This document shows, piece after piece, positions 7,341 to 16,790 of a stretch of 64,000 nt of DNA. Made by a program: the position numbers and the translations under genes. Position 1 is the first letter of the stretch, and each line of letters begins with the position of its first letter. The stretch is from Tsukamurella asaccharolytica (lineage in GTDB: Bacteria; Actinomycetota; Actinomycetes; Mycobacteriales; Mycobacteriaceae): contig NZ_VIGW01000002.1 in assembly GCF_007858435.1 (NCBI RefSeq), forward strand, positions 62,001 through 126,000, given 5' to 3'. The notes below the pieces were generated by a model, which saw nothing but the letters and a program-made list of their open reading frames with translations, did not search any database and was not told the DNA's origin.

Positions 7341-8492
7341 TCAGACGGCCCGGCCCACCGAGAACCCGCGAGGCCCGGCGATCACCTCGGCGTAATGCCC
7401 GAACAGCTGGTCGCACAGGGCCGGCCAGGTGCGGGCCAGGACGGACTTGCGGGCGGCCTCGCCGAACCGGGCGCGCAGCGCGGGATCGGCCAGGGTGTCG
7501 ATGACGCCGGGCAGCAGCTCGGCGAACTCGGCGGTCGGCAGGAGGTAACCGTTGCGGCAGTGCGCGACGAGGTCGCGCGGACCGCCCTGGTCGGGCGCGA
7601 TCGACGGGACGCCCGACGCGAGCGCCTCCTGCACGGCCTGGCAGAAGGTCTCGTGCTCGCCGGCGTGGACGAAGACGTCGAGCGAGGCGTAGGCGGCACC
7701 CAGGTCGGCGCCGCCCAGCTGGCCGGTGAACACGGCGTGCGGCAGCAGCTTCTCGAGCCGGGCGCGCTCGGGGCCGTCGCCCACGATGACGAGCTGCACG
7801 TCGTCGCGGTGGGCGAGGCCGGCGAGCCGCTCGACGTGCTTCTCCGCGGCGAGCCGCCCGACGAAGCCGACGACCAGCCGGTCGGGCCGGTCGCCCAGCC
7901 AGGAGGCGCGCAGCGCGGGCGAGCGGTGCGCCGGTGCGAAGCGCTCCGCGTCGACGCCCCGCGCCCAGGTCTGCACGCGGGGGATGCGGTGCGCCTCGAG
8001 GTCCGCGACCGACGCCGACGACGGCGCCAGGGTCAGGTCGCACTGCTTGTGCATCTGCCGCGTCCACCACCACGCGGCGCGCTGCAGCGGGCGGAGTCCG
8101 TAGGAGCCGGCGAACCCGGCGACGTCGGTCTGGAAGATCGCGACGGTGGGGATGCCGAGCCGCTTCGCCGCGGCGAGGCCGCCCGCGCCCAGGAAGTAGG
8201 GCGAGGCGAGGTGCACCACGTCGGGCCGGAAGTCGCGCAGCACGTCGACGATGAGCATGGAGGGCTGCCCGACCGGCAGCGACGAGATCTTCGGCAGCAT
8301 CCGCGCGGGCACCCGGTACACGGGGAAGCCGAGGTGCTCGAACGGCGCCGGCTCCTCGCCCGCGACCGTATCGGGCGCGATGACGATCGCCTCCGCGCCG
8401 GTGCGGCGGCAGTGCTCGAGGACCCGGAGCACCGAGTTGGTGACCCCGTTGACGTTCGGCAGGAAGGACTCGGCCACGATCGCGATTCGCAC
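7341..8492 (-). CDS. mgtA: GDP-mannose-dependent alpha-mannosyltransferase MgtA
   Basis: This GT-B fold, GT4-family glycosyltransferase corresponds to mycobacterial MgtA (Rv0557), which mannosylates a glucuronosyl diacylglycerol to form an alternative anchor for lipomannan-type glycolipids. The 383-residue product begins [20 protein letters not shown], typical of the subgroup. It has [14 protein letters not shown] in the middle and the [16 protein letters not shown] nucleotide-sugar motif (E-x7-E) near residue 285. It lies between the DUF3592 gene and menG, the same order as Rv0556-Rv0558. Family is firm; the exact acceptor is by analogy. Confidence 0.9.
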   Translation of the reverse strand: MRIAIVAESFLPNVNGVTNSVLRVLEHCRRTGAEAIVIAPDTVAGEEPAPFEHLGFPVYRVPARMLPKISSLPVGQPSMLIVDVLRDFRPDVVHLASPYFLGAGGLAAAKRLGIPTVAIFQTDVAGFAGSYGLRPLQRAAWWWTRQMHKQCDLTLAPSSASVADLEAHRIPRVQTWARGVDAERFAPAHRSPALRASWLGDRPDRLVVGFVGRLAAEKHVERLAGLAHRDDVQLVIVGDGPERARLEKLLPHAVFTGQLGGADLGAAYASLDVFVHAGEHETFCQAVQEALASGVPSIAPDQGGPRDLVAHCRNGYLLPTAEFAELLPGVIDTLADPALRARFGEAARKSVLARTWPALCDQLFGHYAEVIAGPRGFSVGRAV

Positions 8493-8530
8493 GTCAGCAG
8501 TGTGCCGCGGGGCGGTGACCGTGAGGTTCC

Positions 8531-8983
8531 CTACCGGTCGACGGTGCGCGGAACGTCAGGTGAACTCTCACCCCGGTGGTATCCGGCGGCGATGAGCAGC
8601 ATGACCGCCCCCACCACCAGCCACGTCCCCGCGGCGACGGACGCGGCGGGCAGCACCGCGACGGCGGCGGACCGTCCGGCGACGCGCACCAGCTCCGGCT
8701 CGGAGCGGCTGTACTCGACCTGGATGCGGTCGCCGACGTTGAGCTCGCTGGGGTACAGGACGCCGAGCGGAGGATTGTGGTTGACGCCGTCGGTCGTGTA
8801 GAAGCTGATCGTCGAGCGGCGGGGCCCGGCGGAGAGCACCTCGGCGGTCGCGGTGCCGCGATCGGCCTCGATGGTGCGGTCGTCGCGCCACGCGGCCGCG
8901 ACCAGCACCACGCAGAGCCCGGTGATGAGGATCGCCGCGCTCAGCAGGACGATCTGCACGCGCCGCAGCGCGGTGCGGCTCAC
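8531..8983 (-). CDS. DUF3592 membrane protein
   Basis: A 150-residue membrane protein of unknown function. A transmembrane helix lies at about residues 10-30, a soluble beta-rich segment follows ([20 protein letters not shown], then [19 protein letters not shown]), and a second helix lies at about 115-138. This helix-beta domain-helix layout is that of DUF3592. The GTG start overlaps the menD stop codon (GTGA), so translation is coupled to menD. It corresponds in position to Rv0556. The co-occurrence with menD is conserved but its meaning is unknown. Confidence 0.85.
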   Translation of the reverse strand: MSRTALRRVQIVLLSAAILITGLCVVLVAAAWRDDRTIEADRGTATAEVLSAGPRRSTISFYTTDGVNHNPPLGVLYPSELNVGDRIQVEYSRSEPELVRVAGRSAAVAVLPAASVAAGTWLVVGAVMLLIAAGYHRGESSPDVPRTVDR

Positions 8984-10647
8984 GCGCCCTCCCCCGCCGC
9001 CGCCGCGCTGATCCGGGCCCGCATCCCGGCGTGCAATGCGCGCAGCCCGGTGCGTTCGGTGCGCACCTCGGCCACCCGCAGGCCGTCGGCGCGGGTCGCG
9101 CCGACGAGGTCGTCGTCCAGCTCGGCGCGCACGTACTCGACGCCGTAGGCGGCGCACAGCGCGCCGATGTCGGTGCCGTGCGGCGTGCCGAAGACGCGGG
9201 CGGCGGCCCCGTCGTACTCCGCGCCGGAATACCGCTCCTCGCCCTGCTCGAGCAGGTTGAAGATGCCGCCCCCGTTGTCGTTGGCGACGACGACGGTGAG
9301 GTTCCGCGGGCGCGGCTCCTCGGGGCCGATGAGCAGGCCGGAGGCGTCGTGCACGAAGGTCAGGTCGCCCATCAGCGCGACGGTGCGCCGGTCCGGGAAG
9401 GCGAGCGCGGCGCCGACGGCGGTGCTGACGGTGCCGTCGATGCCCGCGACGCCGCGGTTGGAGAGCACGCGGACGCCGCGCGGGACGTCGCCGGCGAGCG
9501 CGACGTCGCGGACGGGGTTGGACGCGCCGACCACCAGCTGGTCGCCGGTGCGCAGCGCCGCGCAGACGGCGCGGGCGACGTGCAGGCCGGTCACGGGCTC
9601 CGCCGCGAGGCCCTCGGCGACCGCCTCGCGCGCGGCGGCGTCGGCGGCGGCGCACCGCTCGAGCCAGGCCGGGTCGGGCTCGCCGACGGGCACGACCCGC
9701 GTCCCCGTCGCGGCGACGTTGCCGGAGACGTCGGGCCAGCGCGGCCCCGTCGTGACCGCGTAGACGGTGACCCCGGGGTCGGCGAGCAGGGCGCTCACCT
9801 CGCGGTGCAGGGTCGGACGGCCGCAGATGATGGCCTGCCGCGGCTTCAGGGCCGGCAGCGCCCAGGGGTGCAGGGCGTTCTCGGGCGACGGTGCCGTCGG
9901 CTCGGCGACGGTGGGCAGCCCGGCGAGGGCAGGGTTCTCCCCCGCGCCGTGCCCGGAGATCACGACGGTGTCGGGGGTCAGGTCGATGGGCAGCGGCACG
10001 TCGAGGGTGGCGACGGGCGCGACGGTCCACGGGCCGCCGTCGGACCGGCCGTGCGCGAACTCGGGCGACGGATCGTCGGGGACGAGGGGCTCGCGCAGCG
10101 GGATGTCGAACTGGACGGGGCCGGCGTTGCCGGTGCGGGCGCCGCGGGCGGCCGCGAGGGCGCGGCAGACGGCGCTGCGCCACTGCGAGTTGCGGTCGAG
10201 ACCGGGTTCGGCGAGCCCGAGCGAGAGCGACGCGCGGACCTGCGTGCCGAAGATGCCGAGCTGCTCGACGGTCTGATTCGCGCCCGAGCCGAGCAGCTCG
10301 TAGGGCCGGTTCGCACTCACGACCAGCAGCGGGACGCGGGCGTAGTTGGCCTCGTAGACGGCCGGCGCGAGGTTCGCGACGGCGGTGCCGGAGGTCATGA
10401 TGATCGCGACGGGGCGCCGGGCGGCGGCCGCGAGGCCGACGGCGAGGAAGCCGGCGGTGCGCTCGTCGATGCGCACGTGCAGCCGCAGCTCGCCACGCTT
10501 GTCCGCCGCGTGGACGGCGAAGGCGAGCGGCGCGTTGCGCGAGCCGGGGCACAGCACCACGTCGGTGACGCCGCCGCGCACCAGCTCGTCCACGATCACG
10601 CGCGCCTGGAGCGTGGACGGGTTCGGCGGCTTCTGCATGCGGACCAC
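8980..10647 (-). CDS. menD: 2-succinyl-5-enolpyruvyl-6-hydroxy-3-cyclohexene-1-carboxylate synthase
   Basis: MenD is a thiamine-diphosphate enzyme that joins 2-oxoglutarate, after decarboxylation, to isochorismate, the first committed step of menaquinone synthesis. The 555-residue product has the N-terminal [15 protein letters not shown] motif, a Glu in RIDERTAGF for cofactor activation, and the C-terminal diphosphate-binding region ([13 protein letters not shown], then [18 protein letters not shown]). It is the first gene of a long minus-strand run. The shorter ATG four codons in (MQKPPN) is an alternative start. Confidence 0.96.
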   Translation of the reverse strand: MVRMQKPPNPSTLQARVIVDELVRGGVTDVVLCPGSRNAPLAFAVHAADKRGELRLHVRIDERTAGFLAVGLAAAARRPVAIIMTSGTAVANLAPAVYEANYARVPLLVVSANRPYELLGSGANQTVEQLGIFGTQVRASLSLGLAEPGLDRNSQWRSAVCRALAAARGARTGNAGPVQFDIPLREPLVPDDPSPEFAHGRSDGGPWTVAPVATLDVPLPIDLTPDTVVISGHGAGENPALAGLPTVAEPTAPSPENALHPWALPALKPRQAIICGRPTLHREVSALLADPGVTVYAVTTGPRWPDVSGNVAATGTRVVPVGEPDPAWLERCAAADAAAREAVAEGLAAEPVTGLHVARAVCAALRTGDQLVVGASNPVRDVALAGDVPRGVRVLSNRGVAGIDGTVSTAVGAALAFPDRRTVALMGDLTFVHDASGLLIGPEEPRPRNLTVVVANDNGGGIFNLLEQGEERYSGAEYDGAAARVFGTPHGTDIGALCAAYGVEYVRAELDDDLVGATRADGLRVAEVRTERTGLRALHAGMRARISAAAAGEGA

Positions 10648-10726
10648 CTTACGACCGCATTCCCGGTTGCCCGTGCGCGCGGCGGGTCATTACCGTCGTG
10701 GACGACCGCTACAGCGAGGAGTCGAG

Positions 10727-11243
10727 ATGCCCGCGATCACCGTCGCCGACCTCGCGCGCGTCGTGTACTCCTCCGGCAAGGTCTTCGACGGGCTGTCGAC
10801 GGGCCGTCTCGATACCGAGAACTTCTTGCGATCGGGCAGCACCGACGGCATCACTTCCCGGGCCGACCTCGCTCTGCTCGAGGACCTGCGCGACGTCGCC
10901 ACTGCCATCCTCGACGAGCCGGCGCGCCCCACGGACGCGTCCTTCGTCCGCGATCTGAACGCGCGCCTCACCCGCAGCGCGGCCCTTCACCCGGGCCGGT
11001 TGCGCACGCCCGAACAGGGCATCGGCGTACGCACCCGGTACGGCCGGCACGCCCCCGATGCGGTCTCCGCCACCGAGTTGCAGGGCCTTGTCGAGGCGGC
11101 TGTCGGGGTTGACCCGATCGAATCCGCACGACGATCCGTCGGTCGCGGACACGTTCAACGATCTCCTCGCCCGCGCCTACGTCTTCGGAGACGACGACGG
11201 GATCAAGAACCTGTTGCGCGCGGACGGCGTCGTCGACCTGTAG
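10727..11243 (+). pseudogene. Fic/Doc-like remnant with frameshift
   Basis: An ATG after GAGGAG opens a frame with good codon usage. The middle part (FVRDLNARLTRSAALHPG, then LRTPEQGIGV) resembles the region that precedes the catalytic loop in Fic proteins, and VDPIESA resembles the segment just before HPFxxGNGR. The catalytic motif is absent. Near 11115-11130 the coding signal moves to another frame, which continues as DPSVADTFNDLLARAYVFGDDDGIKNL and ends at TAG 11241-11243. This implies one extra base or two lost bases. The combined product would be about 172 residues. The Fic link rests on weak similarity seen by eye. Confidence 0.4.
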
Positions 11244-11288
11244 ACCGCGACTCCCCCACGCCCCTGCGAACACCGCTAACATCGCGGT

Positions 11289-12554
11289 ATGACAGCAGGC
11301 ACCCGGGAATTCGACCTCATCGTCTTCGGCGCGACGGGCTTCGTCGGCGCACTGACGGCGCGCCACCTCGCCGCGCACGCACCCGACGGCGTGCGCATCG
11401 CGCTCGCCGGCCGCACGCAGGCCAAGCTGGAGAAGGTGCGCGCCGGGCTGGGTGAGGGCGCGCGGGACTGGGGCATCGTCGTCGCCGACGTGGACCGCCC
11501 CTCGACGCTCGATTCCATGGCCGCCCGCACGACGGTGCTGTGCAGCACCGTCGGGCCGTATGCGCTGTACGGCGAGACGGTGGTGGGCGCGTGCGTCAAC
11601 GCCGGCACGCACTACACCGACCTCACCGGCGAGGTGCTCTTCGCGCGCCGCTCGATCGACAAGTTCCACGAGCAGGCCGTCGCCAACGGCACGAAGATCG
11701 TGCACTCCTGCGGCTTCGACTCCATCCCGTCCGACCTCGGTACATTCCTCGTCTACGAGAAGGCCCGGTCCGACGGCGCCGGCACTCTCGGCTCGACCAC
11801 CCTGGTCATGCGCGACCTGCGCGGCGGCGCGAGCGGCGGCACCATCGCCTCCGCGATCGGCCTCGCCGACGAGGTGAGCGCCGACCGGGACGCGCGCCGC
11901 GTCGCCGGGCGCCCGCACTCGCTGAGCGTCGACCACACCCGAGAGACGCCGAAGCAGCCGGGGGACCTGTCCGTCGTCGACGCGAAGACCGTCGATCCGT
12001 CGCTGACCGGGAAGCTCGCACCGTTCTTCATGGCCAGCTACAACACCCGCGTGGTGCGCCGCTCCAACGGCCTGCTCGACTTCGCCTACGGCCCGGACTT
12101 CACGTACCGGGAGACGATGGCCGTGCCCGGCCCGCCCGTCGTCAAGGCCGTGGCCGCCCACGCCGTGCAGGGCGCGCTCGCGGTGGGCATGGCGGCGCTC
12201 GCGATCAAGCCGTTGCGCCCCGTGCTGGACCGGATCCTCCCGTCGCCCGGCGAGGGCCCGAGCGAGAAGTCGCAGGCCAAGGGCTCGTTCATCGCCGACG
12301 TGTACACCCGCACGACGAGCGGCCGCCGCTACCGCGCGACCATCGGCGCACGCCTGGACCCCGGCTACAGCGGCACCGCGGTCATGCTGGGCGAGTCCAG
12401 CCTGGCGCTGGCGCTGGACGGCGACACCGCCCGCGGCGGCGCAGCGCTCCCCGACCGGGCGGGCGTCCTCACGCCGGCCGTCGCGCTGGGCGACGTGCTC
12501 GCGGACCGCCTGCGCGCGCGGGACTTCACCGTCACGGTCGACGAGGTGCGCTAG
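11289..12554 (+). CDS. Saccharopine dehydrogenase-like / trans-acting enoyl reductase family protein
   Basis: A 421-residue NAD(P)-dependent oxidoreductase of the family that includes M. tuberculosis Rv2449c and the trans-acting enoyl reductase Rv2953. The N-terminal Rossmann motif is FGATGFVGALTARHL (residues 13-27). The HYTDLTGEVLF segment near residue 110 and SCGFDSIPSDLG near 140 are family hallmarks. The C-terminal part has a hydrophobic stretch at about 285-310 that may touch the membrane. Its substrate is unknown; partners in polyketide lipid synthesis are not nearby. It stands alone on the plus strand. Confidence 0.8.
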   Translation: MTAGTREFDLIVFGATGFVGALTARHLAAHAPDGVRIALAGRTQAKLEKVRAGLGEGARDWGIVVADVDRPSTLDSMAARTTVLCSTVGPYALYGETVVGACVNAGTHYTDLTGEVLFARRSIDKFHEQAVANGTKIVHSCGFDSIPSDLGTFLVYEKARSDGAGTLGSTTLVMRDLRGGASGGTIASAIGLADEVSADRDARRVAGRPHSLSVDHTRETPKQPGDLSVVDAKTVDPSLTGKLAPFFMASYNTRVVRRSNGLLDFAYGPDFTYRETMAVPGPPVVKAVAAHAVQGALAVGMAALAIKPLRPVLDRILPSPGEGPSEKSQAKGSFIADVYTRTTSGRRYRATIGARLDPGYSGTAVMLGESSLALALDGDTARGGAALPDRAGVLTPAVALGDVLADRLRARDFTVTVDEVR

Positions 12555-12580
12555 CCGCGGCGTTCGCCGGCGCGCGGGGG

Positions 12581-14014
12581 CTAGGAGATGCGCGCGAAGG
12601 GGCGGAGCTCCTCCACCTCGTAGGCGAGCTCGAGCAGCGTCGTCTCCATCCCCGCCGGCCCGGCGAACTGGGCACCCAGCGGGAGCCCGGCATCGTCGAA
12701 ACCGCAGGGCACGGAGATCGCGGGGCCACCGGAGACGTTGTTCAGCGGGGTGATCCCCACCATGGCGATGGTGCGGGCCATGAACTCGTCGAAGGGCTGG
12801 GTCGGATCGAGGTGGCCGATCCGCGGGGTCGTGCTCGTCATGGTGGGCGAGAGCATCGCGTCGACGCCGCGCTCGACGAACATCCGCTCGTAGTTCCCGG
12901 CCACCCGGCGCAGCCGCGAGATCGCCCCCGGGATCGACGGCGCGCCGCGCACGCCGGAACGCAGCAGGCTGCGTGTCACGGGGTCGAGAGCCGAGTAGGA
13001 GCTGCGGCCGCGCGCCGCGATGGCCGTCCCGGCCACCTCGATCCCCGCGAGCAGGCTCCAGTAGCGCAGGAAGTCGTCGACGAAGCCGGCGTCGATGCGC
13101 AGGTCGGCCATGCTCAGCTCGACGATCTCGTGCCCCTGGCCGGCCAGCTCGTCGGCGAGGCTGCGCACGGGCGCGAGGCACTCGTCGGCGATGCCGAAGG
13201 CGGTGACCGACTCGGTGACCAGCCCGATCCGCCGGCGCCGGCCCGGCCCACGCACGTGCCCGACCGGCGGCAGCGCCGGGTTCCGGTGGTGCCGCTCGGC
13301 CGCGGCGAAGTAGCGCGCGGTGTCGCGGACGGTGCGCGTGAGCACGCCCTCGCAGACGATGTTGACGGGCAGCACCTTGAGCTCGGGCATCTCGACGAGG
13401 CGGCCCCGGGTGCCCTTGAGCCCGACGAGGCCGTTGAGGGCCGCGGGGATGCGGATCGATCCGCCGCCGTCGTTGCCGTGCGCGATCGGCAGCGCGCCGG
13501 AGGCCACGAGCGCCGCGGAACCCGACGAGGATCCGCCCACGCTGTAGTCGGTGTTCCACGGATTGCGGGCGGGCGCGCGGCCGGCGAACTCCGCGCTCGC
13601 GGTCATCCCGAACTCCGGCATCACCGTCGAGGCCAGGACGTTCACGCCGGTCGCGGCGAACTGCTCGCCGACGGGCCCGGACCGCTCGGCGGGCGTGGCG
13701 GGCAGAGCGGCCGACCCCATCGTGGTGGGCAGGCCCGCGAAGGCGGTGTTCTCCTTGACCGCCGCCGGGACGCCGTAGAACGCGGCGTCCGCGGGTGCCT
13801 GCGGGCCGGCACCCCCCTCGGGCAGCCACCAGCGCACCGCCCGCGTCGCCGGGTCGACGGTGCGGATCCGCTCCGTCGCGGCCGCGGCCGCCTCGGCGGC
13901 ACCGAGGGTGCCGGCTGCGATCGCCTCGGCGACGCCCGTGGCGTCGAGGGTGCCCAGCGCGTCGTCGGTGAAAGCGTTCACCCGGGTGCCGGGGCGGGTG
14001 GTGTCCGTGGTCAT
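12581..14014 (-). CDS. Amidase (amidase signature family)
   Basis: The product is a 477-residue amidase-signature hydrolase that uses a Ser-cisSer-Lys triad to cleave amide bonds. The Lys is in AAVKENTAF (near residue 91), the cis-Ser in YSVGGSSSGSAALVASG (near 160) and the nucleophilic Ser in GNDGGGSIRIPAA. A GGAGGAG ribosome site lies a few bases before ATG 14014; longer in-frame extensions have no such site. It is divergent from a TetR-family gene, with palindromes in the shared upstream region. The substrate is unknown. Confidence 0.9.
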   Translation of the reverse strand: MTTDTTRPGTRVNAFTDDALGTLDATGVAEAIAAGTLGAAEAAAAATERIRTVDPATRAVRWWLPEGGAGPQAPADAAFYGVPAAVKENTAFAGLPTTMGSAALPATPAERSGPVGEQFAATGVNVLASTVMPEFGMTASAEFAGRAPARNPWNTDYSVGGSSSGSAALVASGALPIAHGNDGGGSIRIPAALNGLVGLKGTRGRLVEMPELKVLPVNIVCEGVLTRTVRDTARYFAAAERHHRNPALPPVGHVRGPGRRRRIGLVTESVTAFGIADECLAPVRSLADELAGQGHEIVELSMADLRIDAGFVDDFLRYWSLLAGIEVAGTAIAARGRSSYSALDPVTRSLLRSGVRGAPSIPGAISRLRRVAGNYERMFVERGVDAMLSPTMTSTTPRIGHLDPTQPFDEFMARTIAMVGITPLNNVSGGPAISVPCGFDDAGLPLGAQFAGPAGMETTLLELAYEVEELRPFARIS

Positions 14015-14039
14015 GTCAGCTCCTCCGGCCCGCTGGCCG

Positions 14040-14053
14040 AGTTTGTACAAACT
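14040..14053. promoter_or_regulatory. 14-bp palindrome between amidase and TetR genes
   Basis: AGTTTGTACAAACT is a perfect palindrome located 26 bases upstream of the amidase start. A related half-site with TTTGTACA recurs at 14086-14093. Placement next to a divergent TetR gene makes it a likely operator. Confidence 0.6.
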
Positions 14054-14074
14054 TACAGAAATAGACGATAGCCC

Positions 14075-14098
14075 AAGTCTGGAAATTTGTACAGACTT
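14075..14098. promoter_or_regulatory. Second inverted repeat in the amidase/TetR intergenic region
   Basis: AAGTCTG (14075-14081) is mirrored by CAGACTT (14092-14098). The right arm overlaps a TTTGTACAGAC element similar to the 14-bp palindrome at 14040. It lies just upstream of the TetR gene and would suit autorepression. Confidence 0.5.
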
Positions 14099-14121
14099 TT
14101 GTCGCGCCCTAGACTGCGGGA

Positions 14122-14754
14122 GTGGAGGAGCGCAGACACCGGCGGAGCACGCTCGAGCGCAAGCGCGCGCTGCTCGAGGCGACCGTCGCAACGGTCGGCG
14201 AATCGGGCTACGCCTCGGTGACGCATCGCGCCGTGACCGCCCGCGCGGGCCTGCCCACCACCACGATCGGCTACTTCTTCGCGTCCATCGACGACCTCAC
14301 GAACGAGGCGATGCGCACCTTCGTGGCCGAGGAGTTCGAGCGGCTCGCGGCGTTGTCGGCCTTCCTCGAGAACACCTCCGCGAGTCCCGGCGAGGTGATC
14401 GCCGCCTTCGCCGCATCTTCCGCGGCGCGCGGCACCGAGTCCCTCGCGCTCGTCGAGGCCTACCTGCGCGCCGCGCGCGACCCGGCCTCGCGTGTCCTGG
14501 TCGAGGAGTACCTGCGCGCCGCCGACGCGGTGGCGCAGGGCGCGGCCGCGCTCGCCGGCGCCGACATCGACCCCGAGACCGCCCGGGGCGTGGTCGCGCT
14601 GATCAACGGCTTCACGATGCTCGACTCCGCGCTGCCGGACGCCGCCGACGTCGCGATCAAGATGCGTGCCCTGCGCACGATGCTGATCGGCGCCCTGTTC
14701 GAGCAGGGCCACGAGGACGCCGCGCGGGCGCTGCGGGACGGCGCACAGGACTAG
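14122..14754 (+). CDS. TetR-family transcriptional regulator
   Basis: A 210-residue repressor-type protein starting at GTG. The N-terminal helix-turn-helix covers about residues 15-60 (ALLEATVATVGESGYASVTH, then RAGLPTTTIGYFF), and the all-helical ligand domain fills the rest. It is divergent from the amidase gene. The shared 107-bp region contains two TTTGTACA-type inverted repeats, so it probably controls the amidase and itself. The inducer may be an amidase substrate or product; this is inference. Its 3' end overlaps the converging gene at 14751 by 4 bases. Confidence 0.88.
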   Translation: MEERRHRRSTLERKRALLEATVATVGESGYASVTHRAVTARAGLPTTTIGYFFASIDDLTNEAMRTFVAEEFERLAALSAFLENTSASPGEVIAAFAASSAARGTESLALVEAYLRAARDPASRVLVEEYLRAADAVAQGAAALAGADIDPETARGVVALINGFTMLDSALPDAADVAIKMRALRTMLIGALFEQGHEDAARALRDGAQD

Positions 14755-15227
14755 CTGAGCTCCGGCGCCAGCGTTCGGGTGCTGTCCGCCGCGGCGATGC
14801 GCGCGGCCATCCGCTCCTGCGCCTCGCGGATCCCGGTGGCGTAGGCGGGATCGATCGCCGTATCGAGCGCGAAGTCGAACTCGCGGCTGGTCTGCAGCCG
14901 GTCCGCCGCGTCGGTGAAGCGGCCCTGGCGGCGGTAGCCCTCCGCGAGGTTGAGGTGCAGCGACGGCATGAAGCCCGCCACACTGAGCGACGGGTGGATG
15001 GCCTGCAGCTGCGCGTCCGAGACGTGCGCCGACTCCGCGAGCGACACCTCGTCCCACTCCACCTCGGCGTCCAGATCCTCCTGCACGTCCGCGATGTAGT
15101 GCGCGGCGATGCACCGCGCCGCGTGATCACCGGGCGCGATCCGCGCCCACGTCGACTCGAGCTTCTGCTTCCGCTCGGCGGGCTCGCCCGTCATCGCGGC
15201 ACCGAGCTCCGTCATCAGGTTCTCCAT
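14751..15227 (-). CDS. Hypothetical TPR-like helical protein
   Basis: A 158-residue soluble protein of unknown function. It is mostly helical; the segment HLNLAEGYRRQGRFTDAADRL resembles one tetratricopeptide unit. There is no signal peptide or membrane segment. Similar short proteins occur widely in actinobacteria without an assigned role. It converges on the TetR gene and overlaps its last codons by 4 bases. Confidence 0.7.
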   Translation of the reverse strand: MENLMTELGAAMTGEPAERKQKLESTWARIAPGDHAARCIAAHYIADVQEDLDAEVEWDEVSLAESAHVSDAQLQAIHPSLSVAGFMPSLHLNLAEGYRRQGRFTDAADRLQTSREFDFALDTAIDPAYATGIREAQERMAARIAAADSTRTLAPELS

Positions 15228-15323
15228 ACCCGCACCCTAGTCCCCGCCACCGACAGGAAACTCCCAGCCGACGTCGACCGCGAAATCCCCCGGATGCGGC
15301 ATACGTAGGACTACAAAGAATTG

Positions 15324-15791
15324 ATGAGACGCACCCTGGCGACCGCCGTCCTGTCCACGCTGATGCTCGCGCTGGTGGTCGCGCCGCCGGTGCAGGCGGC
15401 CGGCGTCGAGGCGGCGATCGCGCGCGGCATGACGCTGGTCGGCACCGATACCTTCGGCGAGTACGGCTGCGAGGACTTCGTGGACTTCGCCTACGGTCGC
15501 ACCGTCGCCACCGGCATCCCCCACGACTCCGCACGGTCCTTCTACGCGAATCTCGCCGCCAAGGGCCTCGGCCACTCCTCGCTCCCCGCGCCGCGCGGCG
15601 CGCTCGTCTTCTCCCAGAGCGACTACGGCTACCACGTGGACATCTCGCTCGGCGACGGCACCTACCTCAGCGGAGGCGTCCAGGGGCTGTCCGCCGGGTG
15701 GGGCGACGGCTCGCAGATCCAGGTCATCCCGGAGCCCGATATCGCGCCCAACTCCAGCGTGCTGGGCTGGGCGTACGCCCCCTGGAAGTAG
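15324..15791 (+). CDS. Small secreted NlpC/P60-like protein
   Basis: The product is 155 residues. A signal peptide covers about residues 1-25 (RRTLATAVLSTLMLALVV, cleavage likely after VQA). The mature part resembles a small cysteine peptidase or CHAP/NlpC-P60 domain: a candidate catalytic Cys in EYGCEDFVDFAYG and a candidate His in YGYHVDISLGDGTYLSGG. It is much shorter than typical cell-wall hydrolases and has no binding domain. ATG 15324 is chosen; a TTG codon immediately precedes it. Its stop codon abuts the stop of the converging menC gene. Confidence 0.65.
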   Translation: MRRTLATAVLSTLMLALVVAPPVQAAGVEAAIARGMTLVGTDTFGEYGCEDFVDFAYGRTVATGIPHDSARSFYANLAAKGLGHSSLPAPRGALVFSQSDYGYHVDISLGDGTYLSGGVQGLSAGWGDGSQIQVIPEPDIAPNSSVLGWAYAPWK

Positions 15792-16766
15792 CTAGGGCAG
15801 CAGCGTGTGGCATCGCCGGAGGCGGTCGAGCCACCAGTCCCGGCGCTCCCCCGTCACCTCGACCGCCGCCAGCCGCTCCTCGGTCGGCGCGACGGCCCGT
15901 ACCCGCAACGCGCCGTCGACGAGCGGATGCTCGCCGAGGTCCGCGGCGAAGAACCCGCCGGTGCCCAGGCCCGCGGCATTGCCGTCGGGGATGCACGCCG
16001 CGGCCGCGATCCCGGCCGACAACCCGACGGCCGTGTCCAGCGCCGAGGACACCGTCACCCGCACGCCCGCAGCCGCTTTCAGCGCGGCGGCCACGTCGAG
16101 CACCGCCCGGACACCGCCCAGTGGTGCCACCTTCACCACCGCGACGTCGGCGGCGGCGAGTTCCGCCACGCGCATCGGATCGTCGGCGCGGCGGATCGAC
16201 TCGTCGGCGGCGATCTCGCAGGCGCCGTCCAGCCGGCGGCGCACCTCGGCCAGTTCCTCGACCGTCGCGCAGGGCTGTTCGGCGTAGTCGAGCGGGCCGC
16301 CCTCGAGCAGCCGCAGGAGCGCCCGCTCGGCCTGATCGATCGTCCAGCCGCCGTTGGCGTCCACCCGTACTGCGCCGCCGGGCATCGCCTCCCGCACGGC
16401 CGCGACGCGATCCAGATCCTGGGCGAGTGCCTGCCCGGCCTCGGCCACCTTGACCTTCGCGACGCGGCAGCCGGGGAACCGCGCGAGCACCTCGGGGACC
16501 CGGTCGGGCGGGACGGCGGGCACCGTCGCGTTCACCGGCACAGCGGTGCGCAGCGGCTCCGGGAAGCCGAGGTAGGCCGCCTCGATCCCGGCCCGCAACC
16601 AGTGCGCGGCCTCGGCGTCGCCGTACTCGGGGAAGGGCCCGAACTCGCCCCACCCCTCCGGACCCTCGAAGACGACGGCCTCGCGGGTCGTGATTCCGCG
16701 GAACCGCACCCGCATCGGCAGGCGCACCACCCGCGCCGCGGCCACCAGTTCGTCGACGTCCACCAC
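15792..16766 (-). CDS. menC: o-succinylbenzoate synthase
   Basis: MenC, an enolase-superfamily enzyme, dehydrates SHCHC to o-succinylbenzoate in menaquinone synthesis. The 324-residue product has the KxK catalytic lysine (VAKVKVAEAG) and metal ligands Asp in VRVDANGGW, Glu in YAEQP and Asp in IAADES, then the second catalytic Lys in VVKVAPLGG. Length matches MenC of M. tuberculosis. GTG 16766 is taken as the start; the next codon is also GTG. It is divergent from menB, 24 bases apart, so the two share a compact promoter region. Confidence 0.93.
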   Translation of the reverse strand: MVDVDELVAAARVVRLPMRVRFRGITTREAVVFEGPEGWGEFGPFPEYGDAEAAHWLRAGIEAAYLGFPEPLRTAVPVNATVPAVPPDRVPEVLARFPGCRVAKVKVAEAGQALAQDLDRVAAVREAMPGGAVRVDANGGWTIDQAERALLRLLEGGPLDYAEQPCATVEELAEVRRRLDGACEIAADESIRRADDPMRVAELAAADVAVVKVAPLGGVRAVLDVAAALKAAAGVRVTVSSALDTAVGLSAGIAAAACIPDGNAAGLGTGGFFAADLGEHPLVDGALRVRAVAPTEERLAAVEVTGERRDWWLDRLRRCHTLLP

Positions 16767-16790
16767 GACCCCAACAGTAGAGTCGGTCGG

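Noticed and set aside
9031-11112. A 693-codon plus-strand frame opposite menD.
   Set aside because: Antisense shadow with repetitive Gly/Ala/Arg/Asp composition; menD is unmistakable on the minus strand.
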